Shown piece after piece: positions 42,453-54,615 of a stretch of DNA of 64,000 bases (positions are counted from its first letter, which is position 1; each line of letters opens with the position of its first letter). Both the position numbers and the translations under genes were made by a program. The notes beneath the pieces are model-generated. The model searched no databases. It was given only the letters and a program-made list of their open reading frames with translations, and was not told the origin of the DNA. Origin of the DNA: Manis javanica (taxonomy: Eukaryota > Chordata > Mammalia > Pholidota > Manidae); assembly GCF_040802235.1 (NCBI RefSeq), contig NC_133172.1, positions 60,581,613 through 60,645,612 on the forward strand, in the 5' to 3' direction.

Positions 42453-43404
42453 ATATAATATACTCTTTGTGTAACCTACCCCTTTTGAAAAGGATGCCTT
42501 CAAAATGCCAGCCTTCTAATTGTGAGGTTTATTACCAACTGATTTCCAGGTACCTTGGGATTACTTTGAGTCTCCCCAACAGGGTGTATTGTTGGGAGAT
42601 AATTTATGGGTAATGAAATGACACCACTTTTGTATAGAGAGTGAATGGGAGTTTAAGAGGGTGACCTCATTGTTCAAGGCGCCCAGAGCAGATATTTCAA
42701 GAAAGGCGGGATGCTTTGGGCCGAGTCCCGCCCTTGACTCTCAGTGCTGGCCAAAGCCTGCAGATAACTCTCAGAGCTGCAAACCTCAGGAAGTTTCCCA
42801 ACACGCTGTCTTGGTCTGACTTAGTTGAGAGTGAACTCTGGCATTTGGCAAGCTGAAGGCAAACAGAAAACTCATGCTGGAGAAAAACCTTGAAGTCGGT
42901 GGTGATGACAGTGGGGTCCAAACCAAATGGCAGAGCTAAGAAGGAATGTTGAAAATGACAATGAACAGCAGGCATGATTCTGGGGGAAAGCAGAGAACAC
43001 ACACAATAACAAAAGACTAAAAGGAAATAAGGGTTTGGCTAATTAGATTAAAGTACTACGGATGTGAAAACAGCAAAGGTTAGAAACAGGAAAATGAAAG
43101 TCACAAAATCACAAAATTCCTTCATATCTGTAAAAGGAAATCAAGAGATGGTATAAACATTTGTGTCTATTTCTGAAATGCTTTCAGATAGTTCTGGACA
43201 GGATTTTCAATGGGATATGTATTCCAAAGTCAGTAAAAGATGACATCAAACAGCAGAATGTGTCTCTCAAAAAGTGTGGGAATAAACATGCATGAGGGTG
43301 ATGCAGTCTAATGGGAGCAACTGCAACGACGTAGACACAACACATTCCCGTTAAAAGGAAAATAATTGCTAATGTATTAAAACAAATTTTGCTGATGTGT
43401 TTAT

Positions 43405-43570
43405 GAGAGACACATTGAATGAATACTCTGGGGCATCTACCATGTTTCAGGACCATTATGTACCATGACAGGCACTGAGCTGACCCACAGTGATGAAGAA
43501 AGAGGAGTTCCCTGCTCTGCGGAGCTTACAGCCTGGCGGAAAATGAAACAAGACAGCTAAAAAATAAGAT
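43405..43570 (+). repeat. L2 fragment
   Basis: 'attgaatgaatactctgggg', 'acaggcactgagctgaccca' and 'ttccctgctctgcggagctt' followed by 'acagcctggcgga' are clear L2 landmarks. Confidence 0.75.
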
Positions 43571-43624
43571 AGCAAGTAGAGATCATGCAGCCTTAAGCCA
43601 TGGAGAAGAAACACTGGCAATATT

Positions 43625-44075
43625 AACTCTACCGTGTGGAATTTAAGATGCTTTCATGAGATCCAGATGGCATTAAAGAGTTACAGGGGTTATAACGAAC
43701 AGGTAAATCATACGCATTGCCCGAGAGCGAAGCATAATGCAAAGAGCAAAATTCAGACATGCAAGGAAAAAGCGGACAGGAAGCAATTAGACTGGGATAT
43801 TTTAAACTCTTCATTTCCTTCCTGTGTCAGATCAAGTAGTCAAAAATAAGAGCATGAACACTGTAACTAGAATGAACTGATATGGAACTGATTTGCAAAG
43901 AAGTGCAGCTCACCAATACCCTTACAAAGAACAATACGCAAACATTCCTAGTGCCACTGAAATAGTTACAGAAATTGCACAGACTCAATAAATTAAGAAA
44001 ATTTAGATATGTGTGCAGGCAACATTTTCTGATCGCAATGCAACAAAAATAAAAATTGAACAAATTCAAAGCTAA
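43625..44075 (+). mobile_element. Old L1 ORF2 fragment
   Basis: The end reads 'tctgatcgcaatgcaacaaa' then 'aataaaaattgaaca', which encodes a degraded SDxNAxKIKIE-type motif of the L1 endonuclease/linker region. A-rich composition continues upstream. Frames are broken. Confidence 0.55.
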
Positions 44076-44143
44076 GGGCACCCATTTAGCTACATCCAGT
44101 CACTGAGCTGATTTCCTTAACTGCTTTCTCTGTGGTCCACTCC

Positions 44144-44158
44144 TTTTTTTTTTTTTTC
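44144..44158. repeat. Poly(T) tract
   Basis: A T run of about 15 with no SINE body beside it. Confidence 0.8.
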
Positions 44159-44974
44159 ATCCCAACGTGTCCCAGTATGCCACAGTACCCAGTACCCAGG
44201 GCTTCCCTGTTGAATGGCCCAGGCATTCTTAAGCCCGATCCACAAACTGCAGCCTTGATACCTCTGAGCTGGAGCACAGGCCACAGTGATGGGCTCCTAA
44301 AGGTTGGGCTTCCAAGGAAATGACATTTGACCGGCTCATCACTCCCTGCTCCCAGAGGCTGCACCACCTGGAGAGACGTTGCCTGATTAACACTCTTGGC
44401 AAAGCATAAAGTTCTTTGCCAACAACACATTGCTCCTCCCTGGACCTAATACTATCTTAAAGTCAAAGAATGCCAGTTGGACAAGACCTGAGAAGTAACT
44501 GAGCTGAGGTCCCATTTATCTTTTATTTTAACAATAGAATTTTCTGAGGATCTGTTGTGTCAGGTGCTACTAGGTACTCTACCACTGCAGACATTAGCTC
44601 CGATCCGTACGACAGGACTGAGGTCGGTGCTGAAGAGCCCCCTTTTGCTTCTCCAGACCCATTCTCCACCTCCTCTCTCTTTACTCCTTTGGATTCTCAG
44701 CCCAGAAGTCTGCACCCACAGCTCCCATTCTTTCCCTCCACTGAAGTTCTCAGTTCCACACGGCCACCTTCTCCAGGTAACTGTTCTCTCCTCTTGTCTC
44801 CCAGACGGTGGATGGTAATAATTTCTTGCTGTTGCTCATTGTGGGTAATCGCAGTTCCTCTGGTTTCTCGACATGCTGCCCATACCTTTGTAAACAGGCT
44901 GTTTATCAAACTCTCTCCAAATTACTCAGTTTGAGGGTTCCCTCTGCTTCCTGCTGGGACCCTGACTCGTAGGT

Positions 44975-45085
44975 GGGTAGTGTCATCCCATTTTGCAGAT
45001 GAGTATAATGAGGCAGAGAGAAGTGAAGAAAGTTGCCCAAGGTCAGTCATTTGGAAGGAACAGTCCTGGGGTTCAAATCTGGACT
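44975..45085 (-). repeat. MIR SINE
   Basis: 'cccattttgcagatgagtat', 'agttgcccaaggtcagtcat' and 'ggggttcaaatctgga' are reverse MIR landmarks. Confidence 0.8.
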
Positions 45086-45494
45086 AATAACTCACACCAG
45101 TTCTGCTTTTCCCATTATTCCTGGCCTCTGTGGGAAACTGGAGGAGGCAGGCGGTATGATGCTGACAACCTGTTCCGTTTCCGTAAAGGGGAAAGAGGCA
45201 GAGAAGCAGGGAGGGCCACTAGAACTGTCCATCTGGTTGAAGGGGTGGCAGATACTTTTGAATGACTGAATATAAATCTGAATGACCAGATGTAGCAGGT
45301 GGCAAATATTTGCTCAAAAAGGGCAGCACAATAGACAAACACCCATGCCATCCATGTCCTATCATCCTTAAGTAACACCAGTCTAGAGAGGAGGAGACTG
45401 AGGCACAGGAGTGGCACAGGTGTGTCCGTGTGCCATCTGTGCCCAGCAATGTCCCTATAATGATGGTACCATCAGCACCCTCTCCCTTTCAGTG

Positions 45495-45600
45495 TGAAGA
45501 AGGTGTTGTCATGGTGGTCATTTTACAAATCAATAACCTAAGGCTCCAAAAATGTAAGAAAGCTGCGGAGGTCCCACAATTAGCAAGTGCAGGACCACAT
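45495..45600 (-). repeat. MIR SINE fragment
   Basis: 'tcattttacaaatcaataac', 'ctaaggctcc' and 'cccacaattagcaagtgcag' give a diverged reverse MIR. Confidence 0.6.
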
Positions 45601-45769
45601 TTTGCAGGTAAGAATAAGGAGCCCAGACATTGTGACAGACTCCACAGAGCCCAAAGGCAGTGGGTGGGGTCGCACACTCTCCCCTGGCTCCTGGGATTCA
45701 TTCCCGGGGTGCTCCCTGGAGGTGAGGGCTTAGCCTTCTCCTTCAGGAACAGAGAAGGGAGCCCGGCTC

Positions 45770-46400
45770 AGAGAGGCCACGCGGCTGGTGCTGAGCGGCC
45801 CAGCACGGATGCTCCCGGCGCCTTAGGGCCGACCCCCCTCGGCTCCGCAGGAGAATCCCCCGGGCGCTTGCTAACGTCCATCTCCCCGGCCAGCTCCGGA
45901 CCCAGCGCCCCCGGGTGAGGAGGGGTCTGGGAACCGCGCCTTACGAGCGTCTGCCGGCCGCCCCCACCCGTGCCCCCGCTGCGGGCGGGTCTGCGGACCT
46001 GGAGGCAGCCCAGCTCCGGGCGTCGCCGCGGCCCCCGCGGGCCGGCCGGGGAGAAGCCAGGTGCGCCCAGGCCGCGCCGCGCAGCCCCACCCCGGGGCGG
46101 GGCCTCACCTGCGGCGCGCAGGTAGGCAGCTCCCCGGTAACCGGGGCCGGGCCCAGGAGGCGCGGGCGCGCAGCCAGCCCCGGCCGCGCCGGGGACCGAG
46201 GGGCGCAGGCGGGGCGGCCGCCGGCGGGACGAGGGCGCCGCGCGCTCGCCATGGCGGGGAGGCGCTTCTCGCAGCTCCTGCGGACGCTCGTGTCCGCGCG
46301 CGCGGGCCACCGGTACGAGCCGCTGCGGCGGGCCGAGGGGGACAGCTCGGTGAGTGTGGGCGCCCGCGCGCCGCTCGCCCGTCCCGGAGCCCCCGGGCGG
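45770..46400 (+). promoter_or_regulatory. ATP2C2: ATP2C2 CpG-island promoter and 5' UTR
   Basis: A dense CpG island covers exon 1 and about 480 bases upstream. It has a GC box (ggggcggggc, 46094-46103) and several gccggc and gcgcgc blocks, and no TATA box. Such promoters usually initiate at dispersed sites. Transcription probably begins somewhere in 46000-46240, which is inference from island position and the start codon. Confidence 0.7.
46251..46349 (+). CDS. ATP2C2: ATP2C2 exon 1 (N-terminus)
   Basis: ATP2C2 encodes SPCA2, a P2A-type ATPase moving Ca2+ and Mn2+ into the Golgi and post-Golgi lumen, known from secretory epithelia and also as an Orai1 partner. The exon has 33 codons, starts with a good context (ctcgccATGg) and ends in phase 0 at tcg|gtgagt. 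Its cytosolic N-terminus (MAGRRFSQLLRTL ... HRYEPLRRAEGDSS) has the same 33-codon length and pattern as the human exon I recall. It is more Arg-rich and diverged in sequence. Identity rests on length, phase, position after WFDC1 and the matching exon 2. Confidence 0.88.
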
Positions 46401-46404
46401 CAGC

Positions 46405-46510
46405 CCATTTTGCGGATGCGAATCCGAGGCCGAGGGAGGTGCAATCTGCCCCTTGCGGGCACACGGCTAGCAGATGACCCCGGTAGGGACGTGGCCTGGG
46501 TCCCTCTGAC
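46405..46510 (-). repeat. MIR SINE fragment
   Basis: 'cccattttgcggatgcgaat' and 'gggcacacggctagcagatg' are a diverged reverse MIR only 55 bases after ATP2C2 exon 1. Confidence 0.55.
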
Positions 46511-48824
46511 TGCAGAGACTCGAAATTCATGCGTCTCCACACCCAAGCTGCCCTATGGGTTTTTTAAAGTTACTTGAACTAGGGGGTGGGGGGGAAGCGA
46601 TGTCAAAAACCAAAGCAACCCGAGACACACTGTTGTGCGGATGTTTTAGCAGTAATAACAGAAGTGATGGTGTAAATCAAGGTGAGAGTAGCCGGGCCTC
46701 CCAGCTTTGCTCCGCCCGCCTCCAGCGCGTTTTTGGGAAAATAATTCAGATTTGCATGTTGACTTTGCAACCTCCAGGGGACCCCCTCGGGTTAAACCAA
46801 CAGAATTCTCCAACGGGGGAGTTTTTACCAGGGGAGGAACTGACAAAGCTGTCTAAAAAAAACCCTTCCACCTGGAGAAGCCAGGTGTGATGGGAACCTA
46901 ACAACTTTCTCCTGAACTTTGTAAGCAGAGCTCCTGTGATGCCGAGCAGCAAGCCCTAAATTTTTGCAAGAGCATCTCCAGGTCACTGCACTCTTTTCCT
47001 TTAAACGCATTGAATCGGTCATTTAAAAATAAAATCCCCAAAAAGGGCCCCTGGAGGTCCTCAGGAGAATACAGCCTTGCCGGGGCCCTTTGGTGAAGGG
47101 AAGTCTCACGGTTAGATTAACTTCTACTGAACAAGATCCGCTGGAAAAACTTGATTTAAAGTATTTCACTTTCCTCCCAAAGAATGGCAACCATCAAAAC
47201 ATTTTGGTTGTGTGATTCTTAACTAACTGTGCATTTAAAAAAATAACATTTTGTAAACGAATGTTAACGTGAGGATTCTGGCACGAGGGTACAGACCCCA
47301 GGGCTGTGTGACTTCCAGTTCTCAGATAATCTCTATTTTTCTGGAGTGACGTGTTTAAACCCAGACTGGAGGTAGAGTTCAATAATCTGGCCGAGATAAG
47401 TTTCTCTCTGTGTGCGCTGTGCAATGCGTTCTGTTAAAGCGGTTTGAGATGAGTTTGTCAGCATGGTTGCCTTTTCTATGTTACTTTTTCCACTTTTTTC
47501 TCTCCATCTTTTGATTTCTTGCTTCAAACTGGGTATTTTCCCAACACCCCGGATGTGTAGTTGGTTACAGTCAATCAGACTTTATAGGATGTCCAGGAGT
47601 GCTGGGTGTGAGGTTGGTGGAGCATGAATAGATGCTGGGGTGAATTTGATTGCTGCCCCAAAGCGCACCCTATTCCCGCAAAACTTTTCAGAGGGGCCCT
47701 CATGGGCGGACGGGTCTTCAACCTGTCTGCAGGTATGCAGGGGCTCACCCTCCTGGCCGTGGATGGGGGTTCTCAGCAGCACCCTGAGGGTGTCTCTGAC
47801 AACTTGGCAGTATGGAGCAATGCTGACCCAGGCAGCCAGCAGCAAAGGGGGCTGAGAAACAAAGCGTCCTGTCTCTGAAGGCAGCTTTGTGCCAACCCAG
47901 GAAATGACCATGCAGGTGAATGGGGAGGGTGCTGGGTGCGGCCACCTGTGTGCTGCCAGCTCAGCTCACAGCCCCAACGCTAACTTTGCTCCACACTTAC
48001 ATCCTCTGGTGAATGTCTTTCCTCAAGAAAAATTGGAGAAGCAGCAGCAGCAAGGTGTTCTTACAGTGATCATTTCTGCAACAGCCGTGACTTTCCTCTC
48101 TGAGCCCTTGTTGTATGTGACAACGTGCTGGGGGGCCTCTGAACCTCCTAGGCACCTCGCCGAATCACCCCGCTTCTAACACAGATTAGCAGTGAGAACT
48201 GTCTGTGTCTTCTTTCTGGGCTCTCGCACCAAGGCGAGTTTTATTATTGTCATCACTCACTAGGCGAGGACATGGGGGCTCACAGAAGGGGCCGAGCCTA
48301 AGGATACGGCAGCGTACGACACAGAGTCCATGGGGAAGGCCCACAGTCAGCAGAGAAACCCAGAGATGTTTATGATCTATTGGTCTTGGGTGTGATGAAG
48401 AATAAAAAGCAGAGTGACCTGGCAGGGGGCAGGTGGTGGAGACGGGGACCAGGGAGGGCCAGAGTTAGAAATGTGGGTGCCTCTCACGCTCTGAAGGCGC
48501 CTCATTCTTGCTATTTTTCCAGAGTAACAGAAAGAAAGGTGTTTGAGAGATCCCCTTAATTTAATTACTGGAGAAAAAGCTGCTCTCTGCTGCCCTGAAC
48601 ATTGGGTAAGGAGAATATTGGGTAAGAAGGTTGGACTAGAAATTCCTGCTTCCAGTATGACTGGATGTCAACTCTGAGCAAGTTACCTTCTGCCCTCGGG
48701 GCTCCCATCTCCTGACCAAGACTGCCACGGCTCCACACTGCCCTGCCTTCCTGCTTGGCCAACTGATTCATCTTCCTGGGCCCCTCCAGGGTGAAGACTG
48801 GCTTCCAACAGACTCATGTCATGG

Positions 48825-49260
48825 TCACCCACTCATTTGCCCCAGATTCCTGGAGCACCTACTGTGTGTCAGGCCGGGGCTGCACACCAGGGATGGGGTG
48901 AAGGAAAAGATGCAGCCACTCACTGCTCTCCTGGGACCCCGTCCTGGTGGGTGGGGATAGGTACCTCGCTACAGACCACAGATGACAGAGCCATGACAGA
49001 TGTGTCACGGCTGGGGGAGGGTGGGATATTTAAGATAGAAAGGAGTGGTAAAGGTTCAGAGGCATGCCCTGAGTGAGGGGCAGAGATAACAGAGCATTCT
49101 AGGCAGAAGGGGGTGAGCTGTGGGGGGTGGGGGGAGAAGGATGTGGCTGTAGAGAAGCCACACAGAGCCTTTAGGCTTGATCGCTAAAGCAACAAGGAGC
49201 CACGGAAGGGTTTTAAGTCAGGGTTTTAGTCATTCATTTATTCACACATGTGCCAAATGT
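48825..49260 (+). repeat. L2 element fragment
   Basis: 'cctggagcacctactgtgtg', 'tgcagccactcactgctctc', 'agaggcatgccctgagtgag', 'cattctaggcagaagggggt' and 'aaggagccacggaagggttt' follow L2 in order over 430 bases. Confidence 0.75.
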
Positions 49261-49639
49261 TAAGAATGCAGTAAACAAGACAGACACCATCAAATTTGTG
49301 TTGCTAAGAGATCACCCTTGAGCTGCAGTAAGAGAATGTATGGGAGTTCTGAGGCTTATACATGCACGTGCACGCGCACGCATACAAACTGTTGGTGTTT
49401 CTCAAAATTTAACAATAGGTGACATTGTCTTCATGCAACCCCCGCCCCATGATGTCTGAATTATTTGTATCAAAGGTGACTTACATAGTATAAGCATGAA
49501 ACTTGCAATAAACATAGCTGTGTGCTTGCAACTCAATAAAGTCAAACTAAGTTTATATAAAATCATACAGTACAAATGCAGCAACTGTATTTTGACACAA
49601 CTGCTGTTGTTTTATTAAAACTTAGGCAGTGATGTTGAA

Positions 49640-50150
49640 TGGTTGTATTAGTTGTCTATGGCTGTATGACAAATGACTCCAAAATGTGGGGGCTTCAGAC
49701 AACAAATATGAATCATCCCACAGTTTCTGTGGGTCAGGAATCTGGATGCGGCTCAGCTGGGGCCTTCTGGCTCAGGGCCTCTCATGAGCCTGCTGTCTAG
49801 TGGTTGGCTAGGCTGTGGTTTCATCTGAAGTCTAGTTGGGTGGGGGGAGGAAGGATCTGCTTCTAAGCCCCCTCTCATGGCTGTTTGCAGACCTCGGACC
49901 TTCACTATGTGGGTCTCTCACCAGAATGGCCTCATGCCTCGCTGCTGGCTTCCCCAAGAGGGAATGACCTGAAGAGACTGAGCAAGCATCCATAGAAGCC
50001 TGGAAACCACAGGCATTTTATAACCCAATATTGGAAGTGATATCCCCTCACTGCTGCCACATTCTACTCATTAGAAGCAAGTAGGTCTAGCCTGTGCTCA
50101 AGGAGCCCAGGAGGGATTGCACAGGGTTGTGAATATGAGAGGCAGGATGA
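49640..50150. mobile_element. ERVL/MaLR-type LTR, near complete
   Basis: 'gtattagttgtctatggctg', 'cagtttctgtgggtcaggaa', 'tggcttccccaagaggg', 'acattctactcattagaagc' and 'gggattgcacagggttgtga' are ordered landmarks of a common mammalian LTR. No internal region is seen. Subfamily and orientation not assigned. Confidence 0.6.
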
Positions 50151-50624
50151 CTGTGGGGAGAGGAGAAAAAGAAATAGTTCCTTAAATGAGATAATTCACA
50201 CAAAAAACAGCCAATTCTGGCATATGGCCTACTCGATAGCTACCTGTATTTGTTAGTGTTGTCATTAGTCTTGAGTTAGTCTTTATTTTGACTCCTTTTG
50301 AATTTTGATTTTCATAACACGCTGAGAATGTCTAATTATGTGTTTGTGTACAAAATGGCATATGCATATGTCAAGAATTTGTTTGCTAGCTTAGAATAAT
50401 CAGCCTCACACCTAATCACAGTGGACAGCACGCAGCCTGTGAATGCCAATTTTGAGGGCTGGCATTTGATAACTGCAGAGTTGGCTGCTTCACTTGACAA
50501 TAATATGTGCGCTGGGCATTGTGGAAGGAATATTTCTTCACTTTGTATGGATTCCCATACTTGGTGCTCACGAGCTGTGCCAACTACTCATGAACAAAGA
50601 TTGTGAGACCCCAGCTTGCAACGT

Positions 50625-50736
50625 GACGCTTCTCAATGGTTAGAGGTGTCACGGTTGGCTTGCGAACATCACGATCGTGTGCCCTGCGGTGACTCAATTC
50701 CCTGCCCGCTTTTCACTCTAGCCACTGAGAAACGTC
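50625..50736. other. Imperfect inverted repeat around a CpG-rich core
   Basis: Arm 50625-50645 (gacgcttctcaatggttaga...) and arm 50716-50736 are reverse complements at 18 of 21 positions, and all three differences are transitions. The 70-base core holds a 10-base palindrome, cacgatcgtg (50669-50678). No transposon family recognised. Confidence 0.6.
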
Positions 50737-51029
50737 GCCCCTGCATTGCATCACGTGATTGTCATCACAGATGCTATTGTGGACAGTGCTGTCACACCAC
50801 AGCTCTCTGTTGTAAACTGGCCACCCAGAAGGTCTATACGAATTAGGCGAATCCCTGAAGTTCATATTCAAAGCTAGGAAGTTCTTGCAAAGCCTGTGGG
50901 CTTTTGAGAATGTGTCTGAAGATGCCATCCTAGAAACCTTGCCCCACATCCCAATGTCATGAGCCTTATTATTTAGGGTGACAGATCCTACATTCCCAGA
51001 GCCCCTAAGAGAAGAAAGTTAGAAGACTT

Positions 51030-51270
51030 GTAGATGGCCGTCTTCTCCCCATGTCCTCACATGGTCGTCCCTCGGTGCTTGTCTGTGTCCAGATGCCCTC
51101 ATATCAGGACACTGGTCACACTGGATTGGGGTGCATCCTAAGACTTTGTTTTAGCTTCAGCTCCTCTTTGAAAGTCCTGTCTCCAAATACATCACATTCG
51201 AGGTATTAGGGGCCAGGACATCAACATACAGATTTCGAGGGAACACAGTACAGCCCATACGCTATGTTCC
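51030..51270 (-). mobile_element. MaLR LTR fragment
   Basis: 'tctccccatgtcctcacatg', 'caaatacatcacattcgagg', 'tattaggggcca' and 'catacagatttcgagggaac' are reverse-strand MLT1/MST-like landmarks. Confidence 0.6.
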
Positions 51271-51954
51271 TCATAGAAAATATTTTGAAGGATATTTGGC
51301 GGGGAGGGAGCCTTGTAGACCACAGTGGAAAAGTATGTCATCTCCTGGCGAGGTCGCAGACACTTTGGACGTTGTATTCATTAACTCCACTCGGCTGCCC
51401 CAGGCCCCTGGGAAGGAAGTGAGTGAAATATGTTCTTCCAGTCCTGCTGTCTTCCCAGTGACCTTCCACCTGCTTTCTGTGGAAAAGATTAGACTAGGTA
51501 ATGTACATAAACATCCAGCCCAGTTCTTTGCCCATGAGTCTGACTTCCCTCAGTGAATAGTAAAAGAAGAATAAATGGAAGAATGTGTCTAAAGCTCTTT
51601 GCACGATGCCCAGTTCAAAGGGTGACAGTTTGTATTAAGACTCCGTCTCCGTCTTGTTCTCTGACTGAGGTCAAGCACATGGCCCTGCGCCCAGACAAAT
51701 GCTCAGTGGAGGAGGCGGAACAGCCACATAATTTGCGGTGACCAGTGCAGAAGGAGACCGTGGGGCCCCCTTCTTGAAAAATGACTAAGAATTTCAAGAC
51801 GGCCCAGCAGGGCATTGCAGGCAGCTCACGCTTTTCTGAGCACACCCTGGGGCCGGGGGTCATTGTCATGAGGTCAGTAGTTGGAAGTGCCAGGAAGTCC
51901 CTGCTGCTTGGTTGACTATTTTGGCCTCCACACAGACCATTCTGACACGCACTC

Positions 51955-52030
51955 CTGATGACTCTGTTTTCCACGTGTGGTCTGGGGCCCAGCAATCTGG
52001 GTCTTAACAAGCCCTCCTCTGGTCTGATGG
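51955..52030 (+). mobile_element. MER20 fragment
   Basis: 'gtggtctggggcccagcaat' and 'cttaacaagccctcctctgg' match the middle of MER20. Confidence 0.45.
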
Positions 52031-52804
52031 GGAAGACAGACAGTTGTTGAATTATTAGACCAGTAGTATATAATTATGCACAGAGATAAGCCCCCTGAAG
52101 AAAAGCAGTGCTCATAAGAAAGGAGCTGGACACAGCCTGTGTATGGAGGAGTGGTGGGCACATTACTACTGAAATCTGGGTGTAATTCGGGGAGACTTCC
52201 TGGAGAAGGTGGCAGGGACTTGGTGAAATGATTTGTACTGAACCTAACTAAACATGCTTCCTTCCATATCTGTCATTTTACTTTTACATCAGCCACATTC
52301 ATGTGCACCCTGGAGCATGGTCTACAGCAGATTTCCTCAAGCCAAGCTGGCCTCTCTCCTCCAATCTGGCAGGTGCCTGTCCCCCAGGGGGCTTCTGCAG
52401 TCTAGTTCAGCAGCACCCGGTCTCCAGCTTCGGGAGTCACCTCACCGCAGCCACCCCTCTCCCCCACTCCCTCCCCTAACCCAGCTTATTGAAATCTGAG
52501 TGGCAGTGTTGTCTTCATTGATCACTGAATTATGCTAATACTCATTGCCATTTTCAACTACCTTTTATGAACCAGGAACTAGGCGTATTTTTCTTTCCTT
52601 CCCTCCCTTTTCTCCCCTTCTAAACTTGTCTTGATGTTTTCGTGCAACCGCAATGAAACTTTGCACAACATGAAATTCCTCCTTCACTGCCCACGTCTTC
52701 AGTCCCACTTTCCTCCTCGGTGGGAGGTGGAGGGAGGCACTGCTCACATGTCATAAATTATCCTGTAATCAGATTACTGCTTGCATGGGCATTTTTCTGG
52801 GCAA

Positions 52805-53045
52805 TTCTAGAGAGGCCAGGGTTTAGTACACTGAAGTCTGAAGAACCAGGCTTCCTGGATGCAAATTCTAGTCTTGCCACTTGCCAGGGGTGAGATCTTA
52901 AGCAAGTTCCTTAGTTCTTCCACGCCTCTGTTTTCTCTTCTGCACAACGGGACAGCCCCTGTACACACGCTGGAGATCTGTTGTAAAGGGCAACGACTCA
53001 TGTGCATTAAGCATTTGGGGCAGTACCTGATCGTGGTCATTATTA
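52805..53045 (+). repeat. MIR SINE, nearly full length
   Basis: 'gcaaattctagtcttgccac', 'cttaagcaagttccttagtt', 'cctctgttttctcttctgca' and 'gcagtacctgatcgtggtca' follow MIR. Confidence 0.7.
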
Positions 53046-53049
53046 CTTA

Positions 53050-53290
53050 TCTACAACTACATAAATGTCACTTTTCAGCGTATGTAGGGTCATAGCGCAC
53101 ACACGTCTGCAACTCCTGCACCTTCCCCGTACCCTGCAGCAGCTACAGATCAAGAACATTCTTCAGTATAAGCATGTTTACTCAATCCACCCCCTACTGA
53201 TGGACATTTAGGTGGTTTCCTTTTTTTTGATTTTTAGAACAATGCTCCAGTGAACATCTGTGGACACACCCTGTGATCTGGAGGCCCCAC
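53050..53290 (-). mobile_element. L1M fragment, antisense
   Basis: 'tgatggacatttaggtggtt' followed by 'tagaacaatgctccagtgaa' and 'catctgtgg' is reverse L1M text. Confidence 0.6.
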
Positions 53291-53299
53291 GTATATCCC

Positions 53300-53390
53300 A
53301 GCAGAATCTGAGGTTCAGAAAGTGGAGGAACTTGCCCAGGGTGACATAGCTGTCCCAGGAACTGGGACCCAGGTCTGCCCGAATGCCATA
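53300..53390 (-). repeat. MIR SINE fragment
   Basis: 'aatctgaggttcagaaagtg', 'acttgcccagggtgacatag' and 'gggacccaggtctgcc' are reverse MIR. Confidence 0.75.
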
Positions 53391-53394
53391 AACT

Positions 53395-53960
53395 ACATAA
53401 AGTTACTGATTTCCCTGTTGTAACTACTAAGTACTTTATGGAGAGTCACACAGACGCTGTGTCAACAGCCCATTCCTCGTACTGTATCACCGTTTAGTCT
53501 TAGCATCCGCTGACGATCCCGGCCCAGTCAGTCACTCACACGGTGTTTACTGCATGGTGATTTCCTAATTCCACTGCTCTTTTCCCATTTCCCAGCTGGT
53601 GTTCTGGTATTAGGAAGAGACACCCTTTCCCCTATTCATTTAGCCACTCAGTTATTCACTCCTATGTCATCATGAACGTATGAATTCCTATTTGATTAAT
53701 GTTAAAATTTGTTACCATCATTTTTGTGTATGATGCTCAGACTGTCCCCGATGTGACCATTTAGAGCCCCTTTAGGGCCCCATAGGTGACTCCTGCGTCC
53801 TCTGAACATTTTTTCCATTTTTCTCTGATCCTGTCCCTCCATCCTGACATCACAAGAAATTTCAGGCTCATTTGGTACTTTCCCCACCCCAGCCCTGAAG
53901 TCAGCCTTTTCTCCTGGGATTCCTGGCATTTTTACTGGAAGAATGGTATTTAGAAATCAT
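53395..53960 (-). mobile_element. L1M 3'-UTR segment, antisense
   Basis: 'catggtgatttcctaattcc', 'cccctattcatttagccact', 'tgtatgatgctcagactgtc', 'cccgatgtgaccatttagag' and 'tgactcctgcgtcctctgaa' are the reverse of an old L1M 3' UTR, and represent the part that would follow the segment at 38.1-38.8 kb. Confidence 0.7.
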
Positions 53961-54399
53961 TATCTGACTTCAGGTGTGCCTCTGCCGCTGGGCATCGTGG
54001 CTCCAGGCCCTCCCAGAGGGGGAGTGTGCGTGCTCGCTGTTAAGTCCATATTTACCTTTGTCTCTGTGTGTGTGTATGTATCTAAAACTATAGATTCCAA
54101 TCCAATGAGTATTGCAAGCTGAGGGCCAGCTCTTTCTATATTTGTAACCCCTGCACTGACAGCGAGGGCAGCAGCTTCCATTTCAATGTCCTCTGTATAT
54201 TTAATTATTGCACAATCTCCGTCAGTGTGGCCAGTCTGGTCCGCCTTCCTGTTGGCTTCTGGTCTCTGGCCACTGCCTAGCTTGGCCTTCTCCGAACTTG
54301 GTCCCTGGCAGCGCTGGCCGCCCTGAACAGAGATGCACTCTTGCGCCTCACTTTGTCCTGTTGGTCATTCTTTGCTCTCTGAGGCCACCCCACCATGAC

Positions 54400-54415
54400 A
54401 CACACACACACAGCA
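54400..54415. repeat. Short (CA)n tract
   Basis: cacacacacacacaca preceded by 'atga'. Confidence 0.8.
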
Positions 54416-54524
54416 AACTCACAAACACCATCCAGATATCATTTCAGGGACTGAAAAACACCTCTGAACCCCATCTTTCTTAGTGGCTGGAGTTTAAGAA
54501 CTCTGCCTTAGCACTCCTTGGTGG

Positions 54525-54615
54525 GGGAGACCATTATTCCCATTTTACAGAGGAGGAAACTGAGACCCGGAGAAGTCAAGGGATTGGCTGAGGGTTGTGC
54601 AGCCAGGAGCTGAGG
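54525..54615 (-). repeat. MIR SINE fragment
   Basis: 'cccattttacagaggaggaa' followed by 'actgagacccggagaagtca' and 'ttgtgcagccaggagctgag' is reverse MIR. Confidence 0.85.

Larger units (their letters stand above)
29866..45765. other. WFDC1-ATP2C2 intergenic region
   Basis: About 15.9 kb of mostly old repeats (L2, MIR, antisense L1M, MER20, LTR), listed separately. Repeat-free stretches at roughly 30630-31500, 32100-32740, 36350-37500, 41000-42200 and 46.9-48.2 kb (the last beyond this span) show no spliced gene or RNA gene that I can support. Long frames here overlap on both strands and follow GC content. Confidence 0.7.

Noticed and set aside
45768-46577. Antisense frames of up to 201 residues over the ATP2C2 CpG island
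   Set aside because: Arg/Pro/Ala/Gly-rich shadows of island composition; a divergent transcript is possible but nothing in the sequence shows a coding gene.
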